DNA of 36,559 bases from Barthelona sp. PAP020. Its lineage: Eukaryota > Metamonada: BaSk clade. The stretch is from contig JARQWU010000083.1 of the NCBI GenBank assembly GCA_040182905.1, forward strand, positions 1 to 36,559. The letters are read 5' to 3'. Under the pieces are notes generated by a model, which saw only the letters and a list, made by a program, of their open reading frames with translations, had not been told where the DNA came from and searched no databases. How positions within the stretch are numbered: position 1 is the first letter of the stretch; each line of letters begins with the position of its first letter. A program made the translations under genes and the position numbers. Positions 17,167 through 26,007 of the stretch are shown here, one piece after another.

Positions 17167-20100
17167 ATGAGTTTTACAACTGAAGATGTTTATAATAATT
17201 TTGAATTATTATTATTCAATATCAAGGAACAGTCTGATTATAGTGTTTTTGAATCGAACCTTCAAACATTTTTGAGTTCTTCTGATGAGTTCATGTTGTC
17301 TTTATTGGATATCATGGAATCTGATGCATGTAACGGTTTAGTAAGGGAAACTGCATCTGATTTTTTGGTGAAATATTGTGCTCCTGGTACGGATAGTATT
17401 TTTTTGGAATTATTACCTGAAACTCGTGTTGCCATTCCTCAAAGACTTGAAAGTTTGTTGGAAAAACTTTTGATTCTTATGTCGCAAGAAGGTTTTGGTG
17501 AAGAAGGACTTAGTCTATACAAAAAGTTTGCTCAAACATTCAGTATTTTGGTTGAAAGTATTGGATTTCAAGTTTTTAAAAAGGTCCATGCAATTATTGA
17601 AACTTGGTGCAAATTTGAAGATAATGAAGAAATTCGACAAATTGGTTTTACTGCAATTTCAAAAATGGCAACTGTAATTAATAAGAGTGAAGATGCTTTG
17701 AATGATTATTGTTCTTTGGTGGTTGATGGTTTGAACAACGAAAATGTTCCTGAAGTAATTGTCAGTGCCATCAAGGCTTGGTGTTCGATAACATCTCATA
17801 TCAATGGAAAAGATCAAATCGATACATTATCTTCACTGATGGATAAAGTTCTTGAATTACTTCATCTTTGTTTGAGTGTTGAAGCGGATCTAAATGATGC
17901 TGACGAAGTGGCTGTCAAAGCGGAAGCAGAAAAACAAGGATGTGTTATTATAAGAGAATTGAATGAATTGGCCAATTCACGTATGAGAGCCATAAAGCCT
18001 CATTTAGAACCATTGATTCAAGCAATGTTAGATATTATGGAAGCGTCAAATTGTGAAATTTCTGATCCAAATTATCTTCAATTAGAAACGTCTCAATGTG
18101 CTGTTCAATTGATGTTGGATTTATTGGAAACTATTCCTGATCGTATAACACAAATTTCCAACTTTATTGATCGTGTTGTTAAATGGCTTTTGAGTCAAAT
18201 GATCAAAACACCCGAAGATGAGGATTGGGATAGCAAGAGAGAGTTGACCTTGGACGATGATGAAGAATTAGCTCCTGTTTTTTTTGCAGACGTTGCTATT
18301 GATAGGTTTGCTCTTAAAGTACCAGGTCAGTTGCTTCTTAATTCACTTAGTGAAAATATCGGCGATTTAATAAATTCGAAGGAGTGGAATCATCGTATTG
18401 CAGGGATTAACGCTTTATCAGCTTGTGCTGAAGGTTTGGTTCAGAATGGCATTCCTTTGGAATCGTTGGAACAATTAACTTCCACAATTTTAGAAATGAT
18501 GAATGATGATCATAAAAGAGTTCGTCATGTTGCTATTCATTGTATGAGTGAATTCATCACAAATTTCCCAGATTTTGTTGACATGTTTGGAGATTACTTT
18601 TTGGAAGCTGGGCTTGCAAGACGAGAAACTGAGACTGTTGAAAAGAATCTTTCTCCTTTAGCAGATGCTTTTGTTTTATTATTGGAAACTGCAGAAGATT
18701 CTTACATTGTTGAAGATTATAAAGATGATTTGGTTGATTTTGCCTTAGATTTGTTAAATAGAGAAACTCCTTGGGTTATTCAATCTGGTTTAAATCTTTT
18801 TGGTGCTATTGCAACTTGTTTAAAAGAAGATTTTAGTGAATACTATGAAGAAGTCGCTGAAATGTTACTTGAATCTTTAAATTCTATTGGTACTAATGAT
18901 TCATCTCTTGACCAAGATCAAAAATTATTGCGTAGTGTTATTTATGATGTATGGACTTTAATTGGATATCATACCAAACATCCTAAATTTAAGGAAGATG
19001 GACATGATTTGATGGTAAACGTTACAAAGTTGAAACCTTCTTTAAGCACAGATGATCCATTAAATGACACCTATTTTACTTTATTCAGTCGTGTTTCAAC
19101 AATTTTGGGGAATGAAATTGGTGATCTTTTGGATACATTCATGGAAAATGCATTGCCTGTCTTACAAGAACCCGAAGATATTAAATATCAAACAATTGCT
19201 GACGTTAGTCAATTTGAATCCACCACTGATGAAGCAGGATATGTGAGTTTTCTCAGTGGCAATCAAAAGTTTTGTTACAATCAAAGTCAAGCTGATGAGA
19301 AATCTGCAATTTGTGGGTCACTTGCCACTGTTGTTGCTGTTGCTGAACGTGCATTTATACCATATTTATCCGACACTCTAGCTATTTGTATTGACATGTT
19401 TCAAACCCGATTTGTTGAATTATTACCACCTGTTTTGAAATTAGCTTGTTCTCTCATGAGTTTAGTCAAATTGTTAAACGAAGAAGATGTTGAACCTGAG
19501 GATAAACAAAAACAACTAAAGATTTTTTCGGATATGTTCAATGCTTTCATTGCTGCATTTTTACAAATTTTATTGAATTTGAAGAGTGATTCAAATGGGG
19601 ATTTGGTTACCATAAATCCTGACTTTCTTTTTGATTTCACTTGGTTGAATGATGCTAGCATTGCCATGAAACATTTCTCAACAATCATTTATTATTACTC
19701 ACCTTATTTGGAAGAAGATCACCAAATTGCCATTTTCTCAATGTTAACTTTGATTTTGGAGCAAATTAAAGCTTTAAGGGAAACAACTGCAAATGACATT
19801 GATGATGAATATGTTGCTGAAGATGAACAGGCTGAATATGAATTATTGATCAGTATTAGTGTTACTGTTGGACATATGATGAAACATATGAAAAGTGAGA
19901 ATCTCAATTTATTATTGTCGTTTGTTGACAATGAAGCATTCCAGTATTTTAATGGTATTGATCCATCAATTGATGAAGAAGAAGGAATTGTTTTAGGAGA
20001 TAAAATGTTGGATGCTCAATTTTATTTGTGTGTTATTTCTGACATCATTGTCTATTTTCATCAAGATGAAAGAATTGATATGGTTATTGATATGGGATTA

Positions 20101-20688
20101 CCTATTGCTCTCAGCAGATTTTTCACACTAGCGGACGATGACATTGACAATTTATCTTTGGATCAAACTATTGCTTTTTATTTGAATTTATGTGCTCAAC
20201 ATAGATTCAATTTGATTGAAAATTACATTATGGATATTTATAACAAATGTTTTGCATTAGTGGAAAGTGGAAACTTTGATGTCACGAATGCTGATAACTT
20301 TAGGGATAATTTGATTAGTCTTTTGGTATATATTCTTTATTCTTCGCCTTCAGAAACTTTTGGTGATTCTCTATCAGAAGAATGGATTAAGGTCGTTCAA
20401 TTCTTACCATTAAGAAAAGATGTTGTTGAAGCAAGAACACTTTTCTTATTGTTTGTCACTTTAATTGAACAAAATTATGCCCCCATTTGTCAACAACAAG
20501 AAGTCATGGTGAAGATTTTGAATTGTTTCGTTGATAGTTTATATGGTAAATTTATGATGACTGAATTGAATGACAGAGTTAAAAACATATTGGTTGATTT
20601 CTTTTCTGATGACAATGAGTTGTTGAACAATTTTGCTGAAAAATTAGACAAGAAATCGCAAAAAAAGTTGCAAAGTTTACTTGAATAA
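17167..20688 (+). CDS. IPO5: Importin-5/Kap121 family karyopherin beta
   Basis: Importin-5 (Kap121/Kap123 group) carries ribosomal proteins, histones and other cargo into the nucleus with Ran-GTP. This protein is 1173 residues, close to the usual 1090-1115, and is built of HEAT repeats throughout. Diagnostic parts are WNHRIAGINALSACAEG (about residues 407-423), matching the family's W-RHAALMALSAIGEG repeat, and DDHKRVRHVAIHCMSEF, matching the HPRVRYAA repeat that follows. Acidic loops (TPEDEDWD, LDDDEELA) lie where the family has its cargo/Ran-regulating acidic insert. There is no membrane segment or signal peptide. The start ATG at 17167 gives an N-terminal helix directly. Assignment to IPO5 rather than another importin beta rests on overall layout. 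Confidence 0.88.
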   Translation: MSFTTEDVYNNFELLLFNIKEQSDYSVFESNLQTFLSSSDEFMLSLLDIMESDACNGLVRETASDFLVKYCAPGTDSIFLELLPETRVAIPQRLESLLEKLLILMSQEGFGEEGLSLYKKFAQTFSILVESIGFQVFKKVHAIIETWCKFEDNEEIRQIGFTAISKMATVINKSEDALNDYCSLVVDGLNNENVPEVIVSAIKAWCSITSHINGKDQIDTLSSLMDKVLELLHLCLSVEADLNDADEVAVKAEAEKQGCVIIRELNELANSRMRAIKPHLEPLIQAMLDIMEASNCEISDPNYLQLETSQCAVQLMLDLLETIPDRITQISNFIDRVVKWLLSQMIKTPEDEDWDSKRELTLDDDEELAPVFFADVAIDRFALKVPGQLLLNSLSENIGDLINSKEWNHRIAGINALSACAEGLVQNGIPLESLEQLTSTILEMMNDDHKRVRHVAIHCMSEFITNFPDFVDMFGDYFLEAGLARRETETVEKNLSPLADAFVLLLETAEDSYIVEDYKDDLVDFALDLLNRETPWVIQSGLNLFGAIATCLKEDFSEYYEEVAEMLLESLNSIGTNDSSLDQDQKLLRSVIYDVWTLIGYHTKHPKFKEDGHDLMVNVTKLKPSLSTDDPLNDTYFTLFSRVSTILGNEIGDLLDTFMENALPVLQEPEDIKYQTIADVSQFESTTDEAGYVSFLSGNQKFCYNQSQADEKSAICGSLATVVAVAERAFIPYLSDTLAICIDMFQTRFVELLPPVLKLACSLMSLVKLLNEEDVEPEDKQKQLKIFSDMFNAFIAAFLQILLNLKSDSNGDLVTINPDFLFDFTWLNDASIAMKHFSTIIYYYSPYLEEDHQIAIFSMLTLILEQIKALRETTANDIDDEYVAEDEQAEYELLISISVTVGHMMKHMKSENLNLLLSFVDNEAFQYFNGIDPSIDEEEGIVLGDKMLDAQFYLCVISDIIVYFHQDERIDMVIDMGLPIALSRFFTLADDDIDNLSLDQTIAFYLNLCAQHRFNLIENYIMDIYNKCFALVESGNFDVTNADNFRDNLISLLVYILYSSPSETFGDSLSEEWIKVVQFLPLRKDVVEARTLFLLFVTLIEQNYAPICQQQEVMVKILNCFVDSLYGKFMMTELNDRVKNILVDFFSDDNELLNNFAEKLDKKSQKKLQSLLE

Positions 20689-20888
20689 AGCATTTATTGA
20701 TTCATATGGCGTTTGAAATAAAGTTCAATTGTTGAAAATATCTTTCCTTTTTTTTTTTTCTTTCGTCACTTTTAAAATTATTTGTTGTGTAAATATCTTG
20801 ACAAAATTTGTTGCTGCTTTGAGGTAAAATGTTCTTTTGATTGAAAATAGAAAAAAAAATCTGTATCTTTTTTTTTTTTTTAAATTTT

Positions 20889-21254
20889 ATGTTAGAGAAG
20901 TTTATTCGTCACTTTAAAAAAGCTTTCAAGAAAAAAGTTGAATGGGAACAAGTTTGTTTGAATTCTTTATTTATTCTAATCAATTAGAGCGAATTGATGT
21001 ACATTATCTTCTTTTTGTCTCAATTTATTGCCATATTTTTGGGCTGTATATGCGGTATTTTTCAAATTAAAGGGTTTATCGGATTTATCATTTTTGTTTT
21101 GGGTGAAATGATTTTTTTCACCTCATATCTGAATTATTTGGGTTTAGATGAAGAAGAATTTGGAGGAAGAATGACATTATTGAAAGATTCATTGGTTCCA
21201 ATGATTGCTTCTTTCTTAATTCCTTGGATATTAATTTACTCTGTTTTTGCATAA
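20889..21254 (+). CDS. RAB5IF: RAB5IF (C20orf24/OPTI) ER membrane protein, spliced
   Basis: RAB5IF is a small ER protein related to EMC6; in animals it works with TMCO1/GEL-type translocon partners in multipass protein insertion. Exons are 20889-20951 and 20988-21254, giving 109 residues. The main exon carries two or three membrane segments and the family signature GFIGFIIFVLGE, then YLGLDEEEFGG, equivalent to the YLQIDEEEYGG of the human protein, and a final WILIYSVF segment. Exon 1 adds a basic helix KAFKKKVEWEQ, corresponding to the tryptophan-containing N-terminus before the first membrane segment. Without splicing the frame starting at 20889 stops at TAG 20985-20987. A downstream ATG at 20997 would give a shorter protein lacking that part. 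Confidence 0.85.
20952..20987 (+). other. Spliceosomal intron, 36 nt, in RAB5IF
   Basis: It begins GTTTGT and ends TCTAATCAATTAG. The branch-like CTAAT lies 7 nt before the exon. Being 36 nt, it keeps frame, but its last codon is an in-frame TAG, so retention would stop translation. Removal joins VEWEQ to SELMYIIFFLSQ, which lines up with the region just before the first membrane segment of RAB5IF. Confidence 0.8.
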
Positions 21255-21733
21255 AATGAAAAACTTTTTTCATGTTTTTTACAAAAAAAAATCAGTAGAC
21301 CAAGAAAGTAAGTGGTTTCAATGAATAGAAAAATTTTTATTTTGCTGGTTTTAAAAACTCGTCTCAAATAAACAATTATTTTAAAATGAATTTTTTTTTA
21401 CTTGTTGAGATTTGTATTTAAGTGTCAATACAGTAATGTTTCTTTTAACATTCAAAATTCCAAGCCATGCAATTTTTTGCTTCTTTTGTTTTTAAATATA
21501 AAGAATCAACTACATGTTCAAAGATTTATTTTCTTGAAAATTAATTTGCAACAAAAGAAAGAAAGAACATTCATCAATTTTTTTTCCCAATAATCTTCTA
21601 ATTCTTTTGAAAATCAATTGTTACAATGTAATTATAAAGATTTACCAATTCACCCAAGTATTTTGGAAAATTATGGGAAAAAAGGCGAATTTGTTTTTAA
21701 AAAATTTTTTTTATCTTTCATCTTTATCTCTAA
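21255..21733. other. Intergenic region, 479 bp, nothing recognisable
   Basis: It lies between two genes on the plus strand and is very AT-rich, with T runs just before the methyltransferase start. A 63-codon open frame at 21402-21593 is low-complexity and has no protein-like features. I see no RNA gene or repeat. Confidence 0.55.
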
Positions 21734-22417
21734 ATGCCTGAATACGGAGACCCCAAATACTGGGATGAGGTATCGAATTTTATTTGCAATTTAATCTAAC
21801 AATAGCGTTATGAAAAAGACACTGGGAATTTTGATTGGTATGTGACTTATGTATCCTTAAAAGATCACATTCAACCTCATTTAGCCCCTGGATCTCAAAT
21901 TCTTCAACTTGGTTGTGGTAATTCTCGTTTAGCTGCACAAATGTTTGAGGATGGATACAAAAATATCACCAATATTGATATCTCTGAAGTGTGTGTAAAC
22001 GCTATGAAACAAAGATATGCGGATTTAGCAGGAATGAAATGGCAAGTTATGAATGCTTGTAAATTGGATTTCGAACCTCAATCTTTTGATGTTATTATTG
22101 ATAAGGGAACATTAGACGCTGTTTTGTGTGGTCGTGATTCTTTTGATCTTGCTTTTAGAATGCATCAAAATGTTTTCAAATGTTTGAAACCTGGTGGAAC
22201 TTACATCAACATTACTTATGGTTTACCCGAAACAAGACAAGACCATTTCCAACGTCAAGGACTTGATTGGACTGTTACTACCAAAACAATTCCCAAGGCT
22301 TTATCTTCCGAAGATGCTTCAAAACCTTCCTCTTATTTCTATGTGTATATTATGAAGAAGAATGATCAAGCTTCTACTGTTGATACTGAAAATGTTGAAT
22401 CATCTGCTCAAGAATAA
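21734..22417 (+). CDS. EEF1AKMT4/METTL-like lysine methyltransferase, spliced
   Basis: A class I SAM-dependent methyltransferase of 215 residues, of the group that methylates lysines of elongation factor 1A (EEF1AKMT4 and the METTL13 N-terminal domain). Exons are 21734-21769 and 21806-22417. The spliced start MPEYGDPKYWDE-RYEKD, then FDWY, is the family's typical N-terminus (YWD-RY...FDW), which is strong proof of the intron. Motif I is LQLGCGNSRLA (G at residues 48 and 50), followed by the acidic IDIS strand end, and DKGTLDAVL (111-119) is the family's characteristic segment. The C-terminus PSSYFYVYIMKKN matches the final strand. Substrate is inferred from family only. Confidence 0.88.
21770..21805 (+). 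other. Spliceosomal intron, 36 nt, in the methyltransferase gene
   Basis: It begins GTATCG and ends TCTAACAATAG, with CTAAC 5 nt before the exon. An in-frame TAA within it would end translation if retained. Removal creates the family-conserved YWDERY motif exactly across the junction, so this is the best supported of the three introns. Confidence 0.93.
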
Positions 22418-22713
22418 AAGATTTATATAACTTGTTTCTTTTTTTTTTCTTTTTCACAATTATTTGAAGTTTTTTGTCGAAAGCTTAGAGCAGCACATTT
22501 TTAATACTTTTTTTAACAATGTTCGTAAGTTCATGAAGAGAAATAGTTGTTTTCAAAATATGTGTAGGATTTTCTGAAAAAATAAAAATTTGATTCACTT
22601 TTATCGAATAGAACACATTATTGTTACTAGATGCAATTGCGAATTGAATGATAATCAACTGAATTTAGAATTTAAAAATAAAGCATTCATCTTTTTTTTT
22701 TTCCCATCATTTG
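22418..22713. other. Intergenic region between methyltransferase and unknown gene
   Basis: About 296 bp of AT-rich DNA ending in a long T tract (22691-22702) and CCC before the start codon at 22714. No gene, repeat or RNA is recognised. Confidence 0.55.
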
Positions 22714-23604
22714 ATGTCATTTAATTGTGCTTTCGAAACAAAGCCACTCCCAATTAAATCTTTCAAAGATTTGAATCCAATTGACATTTCAAATTTTCAT
22801 ACTTGTGATTTCAGAGATATTATTATGATCTATCAAATTAATTCCAATTTAATTCAACCTTTTGATATATCAAATCAACAATTTGATTCAGCTTGTTGTT
22901 ATTTGGTTATCCATCAGTATTTTGTAAAGAATCCATCTCAAAGCGAAGTATTACCCTATAAATTTCATACACAATCTACTTCTGAAATATCATCTGGTCA
23001 AAAAAATTTGAATGACGTTGTGGATGAATTTTTGGATAAGTTTACTGAAGAAAGTCTTACAACTGTTCAAACTGTGTTTTCTGATTCTTCTTTTTTTGTT
23101 TCTTCTGGAGATAAAAGACAACCATTTACATTAAATCAAAAACTATATCTTTGGGAAGGAAAGAACATTGATTTTGACACATTGAATTTGACGATTCAAT
23201 TATTGATGGAGATTGATGATGTTCTTATTGATTTATCATTTGAACAAAAACTAAATTTGCAATTTGGAAATTGTTTAAAAAGCCTTGATGATTTTTATAG
23301 TTTTGAAATTGCTTCCAATAAAAAAGCCACTATAAATTTGCTCGAAGATATTTTGCTTTACAAAAATGAAGAAGTAATATTTAATGAGGTCAACTTATGT
23401 TTAGGAGATGATTTATCAAATAAGAAAACCGATGATGATTTGGATGAAGAAATTGAAAATGTTTTGCATGATATTGATGCAACTTTCAAGAAGAGTAAGA
23501 AAATTCCAAAATCGTTTGATCTTCCAATAACACCCTTGAAAAATGTTATTTCAAACGTAAAGACTCAAGATATTAAACCTTCTGAACCTATTGAAATTGA
23601 TTGA
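22714..23604 (+). CDS. Unknown acidic protein, 296 residues
   Basis: I do not recognise this protein. It starts at the ATG at 22714; the TTG directly before it is not needed. There is no signal peptide or membrane segment. The N-terminal two thirds look globular, with hydrophobic segments such as CCYLVIHQYF and LYLWEGKNIDFDTLN; the last 60 residues are acidic and then basic (DDDLDEEIENVLHDIDATFKKSKK) with a Pro-rich end. It sits between the methyltransferase and PiT genes, 180 bp before the PiT start. Nothing in the context gives a function. Confidence 0.75.
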   Translation: MSFNCAFETKPLPIKSFKDLNPIDISNFHTCDFRDIIMIYQINSNLIQPFDISNQQFDSACCYLVIHQYFVKNPSQSEVLPYKFHTQSTSEISSGQKNLNDVVDEFLDKFTEESLTTVQTVFSDSSFFVSSGDKRQPFTLNQKLYLWEGKNIDFDTLNLTIQLLMEIDDVLIDLSFEQKLNLQFGNCLKSLDDFYSFEIASNKKATINLLEDILLYKNEEVIFNEVNLCLGDDLSNKKTDDDLDEEIENVLHDIDATFKKSKKIPKSFDLPITPLKNVISNVKTQDIKPSEPIEID

Positions 23605-23784
23605 ATTGTTTTTACATGTAAATTGTTTTTCTTTTTTTTCCTGCTGTGTTTTTGTTTTCTAATAATTTCTTCTTGTTTCTTTTTTATTTTACTTCTTTTC
23701 AAAAAAAAAAATGCAAAAGAAACTGTTCGAGACAAAAAAAATTGTTTTGATGAAAATTTTGATCATTTGTTAAAATCGTTTATC

Positions 23785-25566
23785 ATGGGAATCCCGATTC
23801 CTAACACAGAGTATATACTAACTCCTAATGTAATTTTAGTTGTTGGAGTAATAGTTTCTTTTGCCTTTTCTTTTGGAATAGGGGCAAATGATGTTGCCAA
23901 TACTTTGAGCACTGCAGTTGGATCTGGTGCGATATCGCTGCATTTTGCAGTTATTTTAGGTGGATTTATGGAATTTGCCGGTGCTGTTTTGATGGGAGGA
24001 AAAGTTTCCGATACAATTAGAAAAGATATCGTTGACCCCAATTCTTTTACAAATTATTATAATTTTATGGGCGGTATGCTTGCAACATTGATGGGTGGTA
24101 CTTTGTGGTTATTATTGGCTATTATATTTAGGTTACCAGTTTCTACAACTCATGCTGTTATTGGAGGTGTAAGTGGATTTGCAATAATTGCCGTTGGAGT
24201 CTCTTCTATTGTTTGGAATAAAATTGGACTCATTGCAGCTTCTTGGTTATTATCTCCAATTGTGGGTGGAGTTTTTTCAGCTTTGATTTATTGGATTATG
24301 GATAAAACTTGGATGTCTACAAAAATGAAATTAACTAATGCTTTGGTATGGATGCCATCTTTCATATTTGTCACTTCCGTCATTTATTGTGTATTTATCA
24401 TGTACAAGGTGTTTCCTGTTACTATATCATTTACAATGGCATTGTTGATTAGTATTGCACTGAGCATTTTTGTTTCCTTGTTTTATATTTATATTGTTAG
24501 AAAACAACAGTACATTCGGTTTGCTGCAGAATTGTTGGAAGAGAGAAAAGAAGCTCAAAACCCCTGCAAACAAACAAAAGAAGAACCAGAAGAAACCGTT
24601 TGTATTGACTTCGACATTGATTTTTCTTCTCCTGTTGATTTTAACAGTGATTTAAAATTTGAATCATTCATTGATTTTAACATTGATCCTGATTTCGAGT
24701 TGGTTGATTATTCATCGCCTCATCAGTTTGAAATTGCCAGTCCAAAACAAAAAGATATGATTGAAGACAATATTGAAGACAATGTTGCTGAAAATTCAAA
24801 ATTAAATTTTGTTGAAACATATTTGAATGATGATGAAATTGCAAAATTGAATGAACAAATTGGACATGTGCATGAAGATGATATAGTTTCATACGAAGAT
24901 TCCGTGGATCCATCTATTGATGGTTTCATTGATGGTGATGTTGAATCTCCATTTAATACATCTAAATCATCTTCTGTTTGGACGGATCAAGAATCTGATG
25001 ATGAAGATGTTGATGAAAATACCAAAAAACATGTTGCCTTTGAAGCCATTTTCATTCCTTTGCAATTAGCCACTTCTTTATCTTTGGCTTTTGCTCATGG
25101 ATCAAATGATACTGCAAACTCCACTGGTCCCATGACAGCTATTATTGCTTGTTGGGAATCAATGTCTGTTGAAAGCAATGCAGTTGTACCATTATGGGTT
25201 ATGGTTTTGGGCGGATTTGGTATTGTCTGTGGTTTGAGTGTTTTAGGACATAAAGTTATTGCAATTGTTGGAAGCAATATTACTGAAATATCTCCCTCAA
25301 TTGGTTTTGTTGTTCAATTATCTGCTTCAATTGTTGTTTTGTTGGGTTCTTCTTTTGGATTACCCCTATCAACCACTCACACATTAATTGGTTGTATTGT
25401 CGGCATTGGTTTGATTAGAAAGGGAATAGAAGGAGTAAAATGGAAAATAGTCGTTAATATTGGTGTATCTTGGATTGTTACATTATCTGTTGCTGGCAGT
25501 ACCACAGCCATATTTTTTAAATTGCTTCAATTAGGAATGGGTTCTGAAAGATCTTGGATTTTGTGA
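23785..25566 (+). CDS. PiT-family phosphate transporter (SLC20/Pho89-like)
   Basis: A sodium- or proton-coupled inorganic phosphate symporter in the plasma membrane or another membrane. The protein is 593 residues from the ATG at 23785, the first in-frame ATG; upstream in-frame sequence is low-complexity Phe/Lys coding from T runs. The two inverted family repeats are clear: GANDVANTLSTAVGSGA (from residue 33) and GSNDTANSTGPMTAI (from residue 439), each followed by its LPVSTTHAVIGG or LPLSTTHTLIGC segment. About ten hydrophobic segments flank a large hydrophilic acidic loop (about 240-417), which has repeated DFN/DID pieces such as IDFDIDFSSPVDF. Such a loop is normal in eukaryotic members and is a likely site of regulation. 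It ends with TGA. Confidence 0.93.
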   Translation: MGIPIPNTEYILTPNVILVVGVIVSFAFSFGIGANDVANTLSTAVGSGAISLHFAVILGGFMEFAGAVLMGGKVSDTIRKDIVDPNSFTNYYNFMGGMLATLMGGTLWLLLAIIFRLPVSTTHAVIGGVSGFAIIAVGVSSIVWNKIGLIAASWLLSPIVGGVFSALIYWIMDKTWMSTKMKLTNALVWMPSFIFVTSVIYCVFIMYKVFPVTISFTMALLISIALSIFVSLFYIYIVRKQQYIRFAAELLEERKEAQNPCKQTKEEPEETVCIDFDIDFSSPVDFNSDLKFESFIDFNIDPDFELVDYSSPHQFEIASPKQKDMIEDNIEDNVAENSKLNFVETYLNDDEIAKLNEQIGHVHEDDIVSYEDSVDPSIDGFIDGDVESPFNTSKSSSVWTDQESDDEDVDENTKKHVAFEAIFIPLQLATSLSLAFAHGSNDTANSTGPMTAIIACWESMSVESNAVVPLWVMVLGGFGIVCGLSVLGHKVIAIVGSNITEISPSIGFVVQLSASIVVLLGSSFGLPLSTTHTLIGCIVGIGLIRKGIEGVKWKIVVNIGVSWIVTLSVAGSTTAIFFKLLQLGMGSERSWIL

Positions 25567-26007
25567 TTGAGTCCATGCTTAAATTCAGGTTTAGATTTTA
25601 TTCATTTTGATATTACATAGTGGATTTTTATCAAAATAGAAAATTTGAATTTTGGAGATGATTTACGGTTGCATCTCATTTTAAAAGGTTTTTTCGAATC
25701 ATTTCCTTCCTTTTATCATTGAAAATTAAGATTCAATTTTTGGAATATTCAATAAATATTTTTTGCCGTTGTTTTTTTTATAGTTTCAAAAGAAAAAAAA
25801 CATTGTGCAATAAGTAAATTTATGTGTCAAAACAATGAAGATGTAACGACAAGAAACACCCTACTATTAATGAAATTTTTCAAATTATTGTTGAAAAGAG
25901 TAAAAGGAAATATTTCAAGTTAAACAAAAAAGAAAAACCTGGACAAAAAAGAATAAAAAATAAATAAGAGCAAACAAATGAACAAAAAATTCAATGTCCA
26001 ACCCGAT
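25567..26007. other. Convergent 3' intergenic region, 441 bp
   Basis: It lies between the 3' ends of the PiT transporter (plus) and the CaaX ankyrin protein (minus) and should hold both 3' UTRs and polyadenylation sites. AATAAA-like sequence occurs on both strands (for example 25750-25755 on plus). No gene or repeat is recognised. Confidence 0.55.

Noticed and set aside
16944-17183. 79-codon open frame before importin-5
   Set aside because: It overlaps the importin start in another frame and has low-complexity AT-driven composition.
21402-21593. 63-codon open frame in the gap before the methyltransferase
   Set aside because: Low-complexity composition and no start context or similarity; treated as chance.
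23623-23784. N-terminal extension of the PiT protein from a TTG codon
   Set aside because: The extension is Phe/Lys low-complexity from T and A runs and lacks an ATG; the ATG at 23785 gives the normal family start.
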